Below are positions 54,021 to 63,898 of a stretch of DNA of 64,000 nucleotides, piece after piece. Every line of letters starts with the position of its first letter. The stretch's first letter is position 1. This DNA comes from Acidobacteriota bacterium. Lineage in GTDB: Bacteria > Acidobacteriota > Terriglobia > Acidiferrales > UBA7541. The DNA is taken from NCBI GenBank assembly GCA_027307115.1, contig DAHUXN010000059.1, positions 1 to 64,000 on the forward strand, given 5' to 3'. The translations under genes were made by a program, and so were the position numbers. Below the pieces are notes generated by a model, which saw only the letters and a list, made by a program, of their open reading frames with translations, ran no database searches and was not told the origin of the DNA.

Positions 54021-55247
54021 ATGATGCCCGAGCGACGCTACCGCGTGCTTCTGGTCCCGTCCCACGTGGTGCAGTATTCCTCGCCGGTCTACCGTGAAAT
54101 GGCGAAACATCCTCAGCTGGACATTCACGTCGCCTATTGCAGTTTGCAGGGAGCCGAAAGCGGCGAGGATGCCGACTTTGGCCGGGAAGTGAAGTGGGAT
54201 GTGCCCTTGCTAAATGGGTATGAGTGGACGGCAGTTCCGAACTGGGCTATACGTCCGGGCTTAGGCCGTTTTTTTGGCCTTGTGAACCTGGGGCTGTGGC
54301 GCATGGTGCGCAAAGGGCGCTACGATGCCATCGTGCTCTATACAGGATATCGCTACGCGAGCTTTTGGATCACCTTGGCAGCGGCAAAACTCGCTCGGAC
54401 TCCGGTCATTTTCGGTACGGACGCTACCTCCATCCAGATTCGCAGCGGCGCTCGATGGAAACTCTGGTTCAAGCCTTTCATACTTTCGCGCGTCTTCCAC
54501 CTTGCCGACGGTACGTTTGCGTGTTCACTTGCGGGTAAGGAGTTCCTGAAGAGCCTCGGTTTGCCGTCCGAGCGTATCGGGGTTATTCCGCTAGTCGCGG
54601 ACAATGAGTGGTGGGCGGCACGTGCGGCGGAGGTGAATCGCGCAGCCATGCGTGCGAGTTGGGGAGTACCCGAAGACGGGAGCGTCGTGCTGTTCTGCGG
54701 GAAACTCCAACCCTGGAAGCGCCCGCAGGATTTGTTGCAAGCGTTCGCGCGCGCTGACGTGGCCGGTTCGCACCTGGTGTTTGCGGGAGATGGACCGCTG
54801 GCGCCTGCGCTCGAGAGTCAAGCAACGGAACTCGGCGTCCGCGACCGCGTGCACTTCCTTGGTCTCCAAAACCAGACTCAGCTCCCGGCAGTCTATCGCT
54901 CGGCAGATCTATTTGTGCTCCCTTCGGAATACGATGCCTGCCCCGTTGCAGTGTGTGAATCGATGCTGTGTGGCTTAGCGGTCGTGCTCAGTGATGAAAT
55001 TCGCGGAAGGCGAGAGCAGATTGATGAGGGGGAAACCGGGTATATATTTCGTTGCGGAGATGTTGAAGCGTTGGCGACATTCCTGCGCGGCGCGCTTGCA
55101 GACCCCGACCGCCTTGCAGCTATGGGTGCGGCGGCCCGCCGCAAGATGGATTTCTTTTCTCCCCGGACGCACGTCAGAGACTTCGTTCAGCTTCTGGACG
55201 ACACGCTAGGAAGCGTATCTGCCAATGAGACCGATAAAAACAGGTAG
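54021..55247 (+). CDS. Glycosyltransferase family 4
   Basis: A 408-residue GT-B transferase. The C-terminal domain shows VVLFCGKLQPWKRPQDLLQAF, LVFAGDGPL, RVHFLGLQNQTQLPAVYRSADLFVLPSEYD and the E-x7-E region EYDACPVAVCESM. The start is ATG at 54021 or 54024; a longer frame begins at 53961. It retains its donor sugar, but the identity is unknown. Confidence 0.87.
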   Translation: MMPERRYRVLLVPSHVVQYSSPVYREMAKHPQLDIHVAYCSLQGAESGEDADFGREVKWDVPLLNGYEWTAVPNWAIRPGLGRFFGLVNLGLWRMVRKGRYDAIVLYTGYRYASFWITLAAAKLARTPVIFGTDATSIQIRSGARWKLWFKPFILSRVFHLADGTFACSLAGKEFLKSLGLPSERIGVIPLVADNEWWAARAAEVNRAAMRASWGVPEDGSVVLFCGKLQPWKRPQDLLQAFARADVAGSHLVFAGDGPLAPALESQATELGVRDRVHFLGLQNQTQLPAVYRSADLFVLPSEYDACPVAVCESMLCGLAVVLSDEIRGRREQIDEGETGYIFRCGDVEALATFLRGALADPDRLAAMGAAARRKMDFFSPRTHVRDFVQLLDDTLGSVSANETDKNR

Positions 55248-55293
55248 AAGCACATAGAAGACGGCCAAAAAACACGTCATAATCAGGCTATGT

Positions 55294-56916
55294 ATGGCTA
55301 ACGTGGGCGAAAAGCTCGCAATCAAGGATGGCATTCCTTCTTCAGCAGGATTTCGCCTCTCTCGAGTCCGAACCCAGGCCTGGATCTCCCTGGCCCTGTT
55401 TTTGACGGCGATCCTTGCCGCGTGGCAGGCCGCGCAGTGGATTTCCGCCGGCCAAACCAAAATGCTCATCTTTGCGGGCATGGGATTTGTCCTCTGTGCC
55501 ATCGCGCTCACTATCTTAAGAAGCTGGCGCACGGGATTTTATCTCTTCATTGTCTGGCTCATGTTCGAAGATCTGATTCGCAAATACCTTGGCAATAATA
55601 TGGCGATCTATTTCGCCAAGGACGTTCTGGCGGGCCTCACCTACATATCTCTCTTCATCGCAATTCGCTGCGGCCGCGCGAAACGTTTTAGACCGTCGTT
55701 CCTGCTCTTCTTTACCTTTTTTTTCTGGCTCGCCGTCCTCGAAATATTTAATCCCTATTCGCCCAGCGTTCTCTACGGAATCCTGGCGATAAAGGTTTTT
55801 TTCTATTATGTCCCGCTGATGTTTGTCGGATACGCGCTCATTCGCGACGATAGAGACTTGTGGCGATTCTTGATTGCCTTCATGACTCTCGCTGCAGTTG
55901 TCTCCGCATTGGGAATCATTCAGGCCGTCGTCGGCCCCACATTCTTGAATCCCGCGACGCTTGCACCTGAGCTGCAAGATCTCGGGGCACTTGAAAAATT
56001 CACTCCGCTGACAAATCAGATGTTCTTGCTGCCTTCCTCGGTATTCGTCAGTACCGGCAGATTCGCTTTTTTTCTGGTACTGGCGACAATCGTAGCGTTG
56101 GGGGCGGCCGGCTACTTTATTCTTTCGAAGTTGCGAAGGCGGAAGATCGTCCTCGCCGGAATTGGGCTGATTGCAGTAGCTGTCCTTCTGAGCGGTTCCC
56201 GCACGGCATTTATGTACTCCCTAATTAGCACCTCTGCCCTGACCGTGGCATATCTTTGGGGCGCGCCGGTGGGGGGTGGAGAAGGTCGCCGACTGATGAG
56301 GGCCATCCGACGGAGCATCATGTTCGCAGCGACCGGGCTGGCGATTTTTGTCGCGTTTTTTCCTACCCAGGCTGCCTCTCGCCTTGGATTCTATTCCCAG
56401 ACTCTTATGCCCGACAGTTCGGCATATCAACTCAGTGACCGGGGATGGAGTTACCCGATCGGCGAATTATTAAGGGCATTTTCCAACCCGCACTGGGTTG
56501 TCGGCAACGGCAGCGGAACCGACACGCTTGGTGCGCAGTATGTTAGCAAGATCGTTGGACGGCCACGCCTGCACAACGAAGTGGAAGAAGGCTACGGCCA
56601 ACTTATTGTGGAAATGGGAATCCTGGCGCCGTTCCTCTGGATTCTCTGGACGGCCACTCTTCTCTGGTCTTCTTGGAAAGTAGTCCGCACGCTCAAACAC
56701 ACGCGCCTGTTCCCCATTGCGATAGCGATTTTCTGGTACGCATTTATTGTCCTGTATCCGCTCACGTTCCTCGGACTCGATATGTACGAAAACTTTGTAA
56801 ACAATGCTTTTCTGTGGATTTTGGCGGGGATCTTGTTTCGTTTGCCGGATCTAGCGGCTGACAAACCAGACGCTTTCATTTCTGTCACAAAACCTCGCGC
56901 GAATTTGTCATTTTAA
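55294..56916 (+). CDS. O-antigen ligase / polymerase-like membrane protein
   Basis: A 540-residue protein with about 12 hydrophobic helices and a large loop holding VGNGSGTDTLG and GRPRLHNEVEEGYGQLIVEMGILAPF. The HNE-like loop and LLSGSRTAFM are Wzy/WaaL superfamily features. The first helix starts at about residue 30 (AWISLALFLTAILAAW). It is the second such protein in the window; the first is at 39009-40295. Confidence 0.78.
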   Translation: MANVGEKLAIKDGIPSSAGFRLSRVRTQAWISLALFLTAILAAWQAAQWISAGQTKMLIFAGMGFVLCAIALTILRSWRTGFYLFIVWLMFEDLIRKYLGNNMAIYFAKDVLAGLTYISLFIAIRCGRAKRFRPSFLLFFTFFFWLAVLEIFNPYSPSVLYGILAIKVFFYYVPLMFVGYALIRDDRDLWRFLIAFMTLAAVVSALGIIQAVVGPTFLNPATLAPELQDLGALEKFTPLTNQMFLLPSSVFVSTGRFAFFLVLATIVALGAAGYFILSKLRRRKIVLAGIGLIAVAVLLSGSRTAFMYSLISTSALTVAYLWGAPVGGGEGRRLMRAIRRSIMFAATGLAIFVAFFPTQAASRLGFYSQTLMPDSSAYQLSDRGWSYPIGELLRAFSNPHWVVGNGSGTDTLGAQYVSKIVGRPRLHNEVEEGYGQLIVEMGILAPFLWILWTATLLWSSWKVVRTLKHTRLFPIAIAIFWYAFIVLYPLTFLGLDMYENFVNNAFLWILAGILFRLPDLAADKPDAFISVTKPRANLSF

Positions 56917-56958
56917 GAATATGCGAGAGAACGGTGCCAATAAGCAGGATCGACAAAC

Positions 56959-58176
56959 GTGACCGGGATAAAAAGGAAACCGCGCATCGCTGTGATTTCC
57001 CCGTTTCTTGACAGACAGCATGGAACGGAACGGTGCCTGGCGGAGCAGATCGAGGCCTTGGCAGACCATTTCGAATTTCACATCTACAGTTCACGCGTTA
57101 CGGATTTGGATCTCAAGAAAGTCGTATGGCATCGCATTCCGCCGATCCCTGGTCCTCACCTGGCGCAATACATATGGTTCTTTGGCGCCAACCAGCTATG
57201 CCGATGGGTAGACCGGGCCTTTCGACGGCTGACGTTCGATCTGACGTATTCGCCCGGGATCAATTGCTTCGACGCTGGATTGATCTCCGTGCATATCGTT
57301 TTCGCCGAATTTAATCGGTTGGCACGGGGAAATTTACAATTTGGCTCAAATCCGCCGCGCTTCTGGTTCACACTTCTCCACCGGCGAATTTCGTATCGAG
57401 TTTTCATCTTTCTGGAGCGGCGCGTCTATTCGCGTCAGGATTTGCCATTAATTGCCGTATCCCGCAGAGTGCGTGACACCTTGCAACGGTTCTACGGTCG
57501 CCAGCAGAATCTGTTTGTCGTATATAACGGAATCGAGCCGAACAAATTTAATCCATCGGTTCGGCAAGCCCTGCGTGCAGGTGCGCGCAGCGGGATGGGG
57601 TATTCGTTCTCAGATTTCGTGCTGTTGCTGATTGGCAACGACTGGACTATAAAGGGACTGCCCTGCTTGATCGAGGCGGTTGGGATGCTCCAGCAGCCGC
57701 AAATGAAGATCCTTGTGGTTGGCAACGACGTCCGCTCACCATTCCGGAAATTACTAGAACAACAGGGCTTAACACAATCTGTACAATTTCTTCCGTCGCG
57801 TCCCGACCCTGAGTTTTTCTACGCCGCAGCCGATGCTTATACCGGTCCTTCGCTCGACGACGCTTTTGGAATTCCTCCTCTCGAAGCGATGGCGTGCGGA
57901 CTTCCCGTCATTATAAGCAGACAGTCTGGGGTGAGTGAGCTTGTGACGCATGGAGTCGACGCATGTATTCTCGAAAATCCTATCGAGCCCGCAGAACTGG
58001 CAATGTTGATTCGCAGACTTTACGAGGACGAAGAATTTTGTGGACGACTGGGGCGGAATGCCGTTCAGACAGCTGCTGCTTGTACTTGGAAACGCAACGC
58101 CGAACAATTGCGGAGTATTTTTGAGAAAGTCATGGCCGCAAAAGCGCAATCCATCCCGAGCTCGCGTGTAACATGA
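56959..58176 (+). CDS. Glycosyltransferase family 4
   Basis: A 405-residue GT-B transferase. The N-terminus is RIAVISPFLDRQHGTERCLAEQIEALA; the donor domain has VVYNGIEPNKFNPS, LLLIGNDWTIKGLPCLIEAV and GPSLDDAFGIPPLEAMACGLPVI. GTG at 56959 is the start. The end overlaps the next gene by four bases (ATGA). Confidence 0.88.
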   Translation: MTGIKRKPRIAVISPFLDRQHGTERCLAEQIEALADHFEFHIYSSRVTDLDLKKVVWHRIPPIPGPHLAQYIWFFGANQLCRWVDRAFRRLTFDLTYSPGINCFDAGLISVHIVFAEFNRLARGNLQFGSNPPRFWFTLLHRRISYRVFIFLERRVYSRQDLPLIAVSRRVRDTLQRFYGRQQNLFVVYNGIEPNKFNPSVRQALRAGARSGMGYSFSDFVLLLIGNDWTIKGLPCLIEAVGMLQQPQMKILVVGNDVRSPFRKLLEQQGLTQSVQFLPSRPDPEFFYAAADAYTGPSLDDAFGIPPLEAMACGLPVIISRQSGVSELVTHGVDACILENPIEPAELAMLIRRLYEDEEFCGRLGRNAVQTAAACTWKRNAEQLRSIFEKVMAAKAQSIPSSRVT

Positions 58177-59018
58177 GCTCCTATTCACCCAAAGAGTATT
58201 GGACCGATCTCGCAGATAGATACCGCCATGAGGATGGGAAAGGATTCGCGCCAGTGCTTCATCCGGGCGCCCCTGATTGGTTCAATCTGTGCGTACATGA
58301 ATTACAAGAGCGCGCCTGGCGGCGTGCGTTATCGCTATGCACGTTGCCAAAGGGAGCATCGGTGTTGGACGTCGGCTGCGGCACCGGACGATGGGTTCGC
58401 CGTTACACGCAAAGTGGATATTCTCCAGTGGGCCTCGACGGTTCGCTCTCCATGCTGAAGAGGGCCTTGGAATTGAGAACTATCGCGCCACTTCTTGCCG
58501 CGAGGCTACAATCGCTTCCTTTTCGTGATGGAACCTTTGATTGTGCCCAAGCCATCACAGTGATTCAGCACATTGCTGCGCTCGAACAACAGCAAGCTCT
58601 CGGGGAATTGGTTCGAGTAATAAAGCCGGGAGGCTACTTGATTCTTCTAGAGCTCATTCGGGGGCATGCGGCGCACGTTGTTTCCCATGAAGCTGCCGAT
58701 TGGATCGACCGCGTACAAATTTGCGGAACGGAACTGATTTCGTGGTTCGGTCAAGAATTCCTTTTATTAGATCGGATACTCTCCGGAGCTGTCTCCTTTA
58801 GCAAGGGAATGCTCGTCGACTCTCATGCAGATGGTTTATCGCTGCCCACGATTTCCGAGGCTCGAACAAAGGGGAAGCAATTGGCCAGGCGCCTATATTG
58901 GAACGTGAGGCGGATTACAGTAGGTTTGTCTACTTGGGTAGAGCCTATGGCCGATCGGTTGTGCCCGCCCGAATGGGCCACGCATGCGGTGTTTGTTTTC
59001 CGAAAGCCGCTCGCATAG
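58173..59018 (+). CDS. SAM-dependent methyltransferase
   Basis: A 281-residue class I methyltransferase with VLDVGCGTGRWVRRY (about 64-78), GLDGSLSML and LQSLPFRDGTFDCAQAITVIQHIA. The overlap with the GT4 gene upstream and the GT4 gene three bases downstream place it in the same glycan unit. It may modify a sugar hydroxyl; no further evidence. Confidence 0.83.
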   Translation: MSSYSPKEYWTDLADRYRHEDGKGFAPVLHPGAPDWFNLCVHELQERAWRRALSLCTLPKGASVLDVGCGTGRWVRRYTQSGYSPVGLDGSLSMLKRALELRTIAPLLAARLQSLPFRDGTFDCAQAITVIQHIAALEQQQALGELVRVIKPGGYLILLELIRGHAAHVVSHEAADWIDRVQICGTELISWFGQEFLLLDRILSGAVSFSKGMLVDSHADGLSLPTISEARTKGKQLARRLYWNVRRITVGLSTWVEPMADRLCPPEWATHAVFVFRKPLA

Positions 59019-59020
59019 CC

Positions 59021-60127
59021 ATGATTGTGGGACTCTTTCCCGGGCTTGCCAGCGTCGGCGGCGTTCAAATGGCTGGCCGCCAAACCGCTGCCGCTCTCGC
59101 TTCCATTGCCTGCGAACGCGGCCGTTCGTGCGTGTTTCTCAGCCTCAACGACGCAAACGGGGAACACGAAGCCGCAGTAGGAGGGTTACGTTTTAAGTAT
59201 CGAGGTTTCGCCCGCAGCAAATCGCGATTTATTGTCGCTGCCCTTCGTCTTGCCCGCGCTCGCCCAGACGTCATTTTTGCGGCGCATCCCAATCTCGCGC
59301 CAATCGCCGCAGTTATGAAACTCCTCGCTCGCCGGGCGCAAGTCATCGTTGGCACTCACGGAATTGAAGTTTGGCAGCCGTTGCCTGCGCTCCGACGGAA
59401 AGCCCTCCACAGCGCCAGCATGGTCCTCGCTCCCAGTTCTGACACGGCGCGTAAGCTCACATTCGTGCAAGGCGTGCGCGCCGAAAACATCCGCCGGCTT
59501 CCCTGGCCGCTTGATCCCGATTTTCTGAACCTCGCAAATTTACCGGGTAATCTTCCCCTGCCGTCGCAATTTCCGCACGGCAGGATCGTGCTCTCGGTCG
59601 GCCGATGGGCGGCGAGCGAACGCTATAAAGGCGCGGATCTGTTGATTCATGCCATTTCAGAATTGACGCAGGAATTCTCCGATTTGCATCTGGTACTCGT
59701 AGGCGAAGGTGATGATCTGCCACGGTTGGAGAAACTCGCGCTTGCCGCAAACACGCGGGACAATGTCCATTTTATTTCAGGCCTTTCCCGCGACGAACTC
59801 GCAGCCTGTTACGCTGCATGCGACATTTTTGCTCTACCGAGCACAGGCGAGGGGTTTGGCTTGGTTTTTCTCGAAGCAATGGCTTTTCAGAAACCTGTCA
59901 TCGGCACAACTCTTGGTGGAATTCCAGATATCATCGAAGATGGAATCACCGGAATATTAGTTGAGCCGAACAATTCGTCGTCGCTTCCCCGTGCGCTGCG
60001 TGTTCTGTTGTCCAACGATGATCTGCGACTAGGAATGGGCCAGCGGGCCGGAGAATTTGTTCGCGCACACCATGGATTCGAATGTTTTAGGGCCACACTG
60101 GCCGGGTACTGCGGATCGAGCGCATAA
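59021..60127 (+). CDS. Glycosyltransferase family 4
   Basis: A 368-residue GT-B enzyme starting IVGLFPGLASVGGVQMAGRQ. The donor domain has RIVLSVGRWAASERYKGADLL, LVLVGEGDDLPRLEKLA and ALPSTGEGFGLVFLEAMAFQKPVIGT. ATG at 59021 is used; the frame from 58898 is a shadow of the methyltransferase gene. Its donor and linkage are unknown. Confidence 0.89.
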   Translation: MIVGLFPGLASVGGVQMAGRQTAAALASIACERGRSCVFLSLNDANGEHEAAVGGLRFKYRGFARSKSRFIVAALRLARARPDVIFAAHPNLAPIAAVMKLLARRAQVIVGTHGIEVWQPLPALRRKALHSASMVLAPSSDTARKLTFVQGVRAENIRRLPWPLDPDFLNLANLPGNLPLPSQFPHGRIVLSVGRWAASERYKGADLLIHAISELTQEFSDLHLVLVGEGDDLPRLEKLALAANTRDNVHFISGLSRDELAACYAACDIFALPSTGEGFGLVFLEAMAFQKPVIGTTLGGIPDIIEDGITGILVEPNNSSSLPRALRVLLSNDDLRLGMGQRAGEFVRAHHGFECFRATLAGYCGSSA

Positions 60128-60211
60128 GAACGGGATTCGCGCCTCCGCGACCCGGAAGCTGGCTTAACAAGAACAAACGAAGTGTAGTGGCGGATAAGAA
60201 AGGAGTACGCG

Positions 60212-61351
60212 TTGGCGATGCCATCGGCAGCTATTCCGCCGGTCCGTAGGACGCTGGGTGCCCCGGTTGCCGCGATCGCTTTGTTGGGGCGGCAAGATCT
60301 TCCTACCGATGGAGTGCGTGATTATTGTTTGCAGTTGAGCCGGGCATTTGCGCGTCGGGGAGAACATCTGGATCTGGCCGAAGTGCGTTGGGAAACTGAG
60401 GGGTGGCTGCGTGCTAGCTTACAACTTTGGAGAGAAAGCCCGGCGTGGAAAGGGAAGTGGGTACTTCTCCAGTACACCTCGCTAATGTGGTCGCGACGCG
60501 GCTTCCCTTTGGGTGCGCTGGCTGTGCTCGGGATTCTCAGGATGCGAGGCGCGAAGATTTGCATGGTCTTTCACGACATACGAAACGACCAGGCACATGG
60601 CTGGAAAAACCGCTTGAGGGTGGCTTACCAATATCAGGTGATGCGCAGAGCGTACGCCTGGGCAGCACGCTCCGTGTTGACTGTACCAGCGGCGAATGTC
60701 CCCTGGCTTCCGCTAAGCGCTGATAGAGCGATATTCGTTCCCGTGGGAAGCAATTTCCCTGAGAGCGACCCGCAAAGCCAGAATAGCGGTGTGAGATCCG
60801 CCAGCATCCTGACTGTTGCCGTGTTTGGTGTCACGGATGGCTCACGAAGCGGCGATGAATCGGCCGATATTTCTTACGTTATCAAGCAGGCTATGTCCTC
60901 CGTTGCGAGCCTAAAGTTGGTCGTGATGGGAAGAGGGGCAGCGGAAGCTGAAGCCACACTGCGAAAAGATCTGGACGGATCCGGAGTGGTGCTGACCGTC
61001 CTTGGAGTGCTGCCCCCAGAGCAAGTCCAGCAACAGCTCTTGATGGCTGATGTGTTGCTTTGCGTGCGCGGGCATATTTCCACGCGACGAGGGAGCGCGA
61101 TTGCGGGAATTGCGTGTGGCCTTCCTGTTGTTGGCTACCGCGGAGAAGAAACTGCGGTCCCAATCACCGAGGCCGGTGTGCTCCTCGCTGACCCCGGCGA
61201 CCGCGTGGGCATTGCAGAAGCGCTTAAGCGCGTGCTGTGCGACGCCAAATTCCGCGACGAGATGCGTCGGCGCAGTCTAGTGGCCGAACAGAAATATTTT
61301 TCCTGGGACGCCATCGCGGAACAATTCTTACGCGTTCTGTCCGTCGAATAG
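60212..61351 (+). CDS. Glycosyltransferase-like protein, GT-B
   Basis: A 379-residue protein. The N-terminal VAAIALLGRQDLPTDGVRDYCLQLSRAF and the acceptor-side region are followed by a GT-B C-domain (LTVAVFGVTDGSRSGDE, LVVMGRGAAEAEATL, GSAIAGIACGLPVVGYRG). The usual Glu of GT4 near the donor site is not clear, so activity is less certain. TTG at 60212 has AAGGAG six bases upstream; ATG at 60218 is the alternative. Confidence 0.72.
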   Translation: MAMPSAAIPPVRRTLGAPVAAIALLGRQDLPTDGVRDYCLQLSRAFARRGEHLDLAEVRWETEGWLRASLQLWRESPAWKGKWVLLQYTSLMWSRRGFPLGALAVLGILRMRGAKICMVFHDIRNDQAHGWKNRLRVAYQYQVMRRAYAWAARSVLTVPAANVPWLPLSADRAIFVPVGSNFPESDPQSQNSGVRSASILTVAVFGVTDGSRSGDESADISYVIKQAMSSVASLKLVVMGRGAAEAEATLRKDLDGSGVVLTVLGVLPPEQVQQQLLMADVLLCVRGHISTRRGSAIAGIACGLPVVGYRGEETAVPITEAGVLLADPGDRVGIAEALKRVLCDAKFRDEMRRRSLVAEQKYFSWDAIAEQFLRVLSVE

Positions 61352-61447
61352 TGATGGGTCCGCGAAACCGTGCGCTCAATCCGCAGCCGTTTGCTATTAT
61401 GCTCGCCTCGTTTGTTGCCGGACGGCGTGTAGGCACGCGAGGAGAAA

Positions 61448-62716
61448 ATGGCGCTACGCTGGCGCATTGCAATTCTAATCAGTATGGCGATCGCCATCAG
61501 CTACCTGGACCGGCAAACGCTGCCTGTGGCGATCAAGGCCATTAGCAAGGACATCCCTCTCTCAAACGAGCAGTTTTCCGATTTGCAGTCCGCGTTTTTG
61601 TTGTCGTACGCCTTCATGTACGCGGGCGGCGGGAAGCTCGTTGACGCACTCGGAACACGGCTGGGATTTACGCTGATTATGGTGTTCTGGTCTCTTGCGT
61701 GTGCCAGCCATTCGCTGGCGGCGACGTTCGCGATGCTGATGGCAAGCCGGTTCTTGCTGGGTGCAGGAGAAGGCGGCGGTTTTCCGGCGGCCACGCGCGC
61801 TGTGTCCGAATGGTTCCCGCCGCATGAAAGCGCCACGGCGATGGGAATCATCAACGGCGGAACAGCGGTGGGAGCTGTTGTCGCGCCGCCGCTGATCGCG
61901 CTGGTGCTGAGTTTCCTGAACTGGCGCTGGATTTTCGCGATCACCGGCGCGCTCGGAATCGCCTGGATGGTCTGGTGGCGGCTCGCGTATTTTTCGCCCA
62001 TCGAGCATCCGCGGATCAGCGCGCGCGAGCGTGAAGAAATTCGGCTCGTGACCGAATCGGCCGCAGGCGCGCGCAAATATAACTGGCTGGAGCTGCTGCG
62101 CATTCGCGAAGCCTGGGGATTAGTCATTGCGAAATTCCTGAGCGATTCGGCATGGTATTTTTATCTTTTCTGGCTGCCAAAATATTTATACGACGCGAGG
62201 GGCTTCGACATCAAAGCAGTTGGGACGTTCGCCTGGATTCCGTACGCGGCGTCCGGCATCGGCTGCCTTGTGGGCGGCTGGTTTTCGAGTTATTTGGTGC
62301 GAAGGAGATTTTCCGTGAACGCCGCGCGGAAAGTGGCGCTGGGCCTGAGCGCCGCCGTGATGCCGAGTATTTTGCTCGTGCCCCACGTTGCGGTCTCGTG
62401 GGCGATCGCGATATTCAGTCTGGCGTATTTCGGGCAGCAATCGTGGTCCACGTTGGTGATGATTGTGCCGGCCGATTTGTTTCCGACCAACGCGGTGGGA
62501 GCAGTTGCGGGGCTGGTAGGGTTCGGCGGCGCGATGGGCGGGATTGCGTTCGGGGAACTTGTGGGATACCTGCTGGATCATGGATTCGGCTACGGCTTGG
62601 TGTTCACCATGGCCGGAATGCTGCACGTGGTTGCGTTCCTGGTGATCCTCGGGATGGTTCCCGTGATACGGCCTCTGGCGCAAGGGAACAATCTCGAATA
62701 TGAAGGAGCACGATGA
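61448..62716 (+). CDS. MFS transporter, anion:cation symporter (hexuronate/sugar acid type)
   Basis: A 422-residue protein with about 12 transmembrane helices. The N-terminal SYLDRQTLPVAIKAISKDIPLSNEQF and RFLLGAGEGGGFPAATRAVSEWFPPHE are characteristic of the ACS family (hexuronate, glucarate and galactonate transporters). It overlaps the dehydratase gene start (ATGA), so it probably imports that enzyme's sugar acid. ATG at 61448 follows GGAG. Confidence 0.9.
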   Translation: MALRWRIAILISMAIAISYLDRQTLPVAIKAISKDIPLSNEQFSDLQSAFLLSYAFMYAGGGKLVDALGTRLGFTLIMVFWSLACASHSLAATFAMLMASRFLLGAGEGGGFPAATRAVSEWFPPHESATAMGIINGGTAVGAVVAPPLIALVLSFLNWRWIFAITGALGIAWMVWWRLAYFSPIEHPRISAREREEIRLVTESAAGARKYNWLELLRIREAWGLVIAKFLSDSAWYFYLFWLPKYLYDARGFDIKAVGTFAWIPYAASGIGCLVGGWFSSYLVRRRFSVNAARKVALGLSAAVMPSILLVPHVAVSWAIAIFSLAYFGQQSWSTLVMIVPADLFPTNAVGAVAGLVGFGGAMGGIAFGELVGYLLDHGFGYGLVFTMAGMLHVVAFLVILGMVPVIRPLAQGNNLEYEGAR

Positions 62717-63885
62717 AGATCAAAAACATCCGCACGCGAGTCGTCCGGTGGAGGGGGAAGACGGCTCCGCTGCCGCCGCACTTCTGCACGAATCCCATGG
62801 ACCTGCTGTCCATGCCCGAGGCGTCGATGAGCACGTTTACGTTTCACGGATGGTTGATCGTCGAGGTGTTCACCGACGATGGCCTCGTGGGAATCGGCAA
62901 CGCCGCGCTTGCCCCCCCTGTGACCAAGCAGGTGATCGACCTCTACCTGAAGCCACTGCTGATCGGCGCGGATCCGTGGGACATCGAATTTCTGTGGCAG
63001 CACATGTACCGCAAGACGATGGCGTTCGGGCGGAAGGGAATCGGCATGGCGGCCATCAGCGCTGTGGATATCGCGCTGTGGGACATTTTGGGCAAGTCGG
63101 CAAAACAGCCCGTTTACCGCCTGCTCGGCGGCCGGACCAAGCGGCGCATTCCGGTGTACGCAAGCCGGTTGTACAGCGTGCCGCTCGGCGAGCTTGCGGC
63201 GGAGGCTAATCGCTACAAGGACGAAGGGTATCAGGCGATGAAGCTGCGTTTTGGCTGGGGCCCCAGCGACGGCGCAGCGGGAATGCAACGGAATCTTGAT
63301 CTGGTGCGCACGGTGCGGGAAGCGGTGGGCGATGCAATTGACGTCATGGCGGACGCCTATATGGGCTGGACCCTTGATTATGCGAAGCGCATGTTGCCGC
63401 TGCTCGAACCATTTCATTTGCGGTGGCTGGAAGAGCCGGTGATTCCGGACGATATTGGAGGCTATGTGGAACTGAAGTCGTACGGCAGAATTCCCATCGC
63501 GGGCGGCGAGCACGAACACACGCAATACGGCTTCCGCGATTTGTTGGAGGCGCGCGCCGTGGACTATATTCAATTCGATACGAATCGTGTGGGAGGAATC
63601 ACGCAGGCGCGCAAAATCTCCGCCCTCGCCGAATCGTACTCCGTGCCGGTGATCCCGCATGCCGGGCAGATGCACAACTACCACGTCGTGATGGCAAGCT
63701 TGAACTCGCCAATGGCCGAATACTTCCCGATTGTGGACGTAGAAGTGGGCAACGAACTTTTCTGGTACATCTTCGAGGGCGAGCCGAAGGCGCAGAACGG
63801 CTTTGTGGACCTCGATGAAAATACACCGGGACTCGGATTGCGCGTGAACGAAGAGGCGCTCGTAAACTTCGAGGTGATCGAGTGA
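62713..63885 (+). CDS. Enolase-superfamily dehydratase (L-rhamnonate dehydratase-like)
   Basis: A 390-residue mandelate racemase/muconate lactonizing enzyme homolog. The metal-binding acids appear in DVMADAYMGW, LRWLEEPVIPDD and IAGGEHEHTQYGF. The His in VPVIPHAGQMHNYH matches the catalytic His of the rhamnonate/mannonate dehydratase subgroup. It likely dehydrates a sugar acid to a 2-keto-3-deoxy acid. The substrate is inferred as L-rhamnonate-like from the GEHEHT and HFCTNPMDLLSM segments. Confidence 0.82.
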   Translation: MKIKNIRTRVVRWRGKTAPLPPHFCTNPMDLLSMPEASMSTFTFHGWLIVEVFTDDGLVGIGNAALAPPVTKQVIDLYLKPLLIGADPWDIEFLWQHMYRKTMAFGRKGIGMAAISAVDIALWDILGKSAKQPVYRLLGGRTKRRIPVYASRLYSVPLGELAAEANRYKDEGYQAMKLRFGWGPSDGAAGMQRNLDLVRTVREAVGDAIDVMADAYMGWTLDYAKRMLPLLEPFHLRWLEEPVIPDDIGGYVELKSYGRIPIAGGEHEHTQYGFRDLLEARAVDYIQFDTNRVGGITQARKISALAESYSVPVIPHAGQMHNYHVVMASLNSPMAEYFPIVDVEVGNELFWYIFEGEPKAQNGFVDLDENTPGLGLRVNEEALVNFEVIE

Positions 63886-63898
63886 GGCGAAGGGCGTA

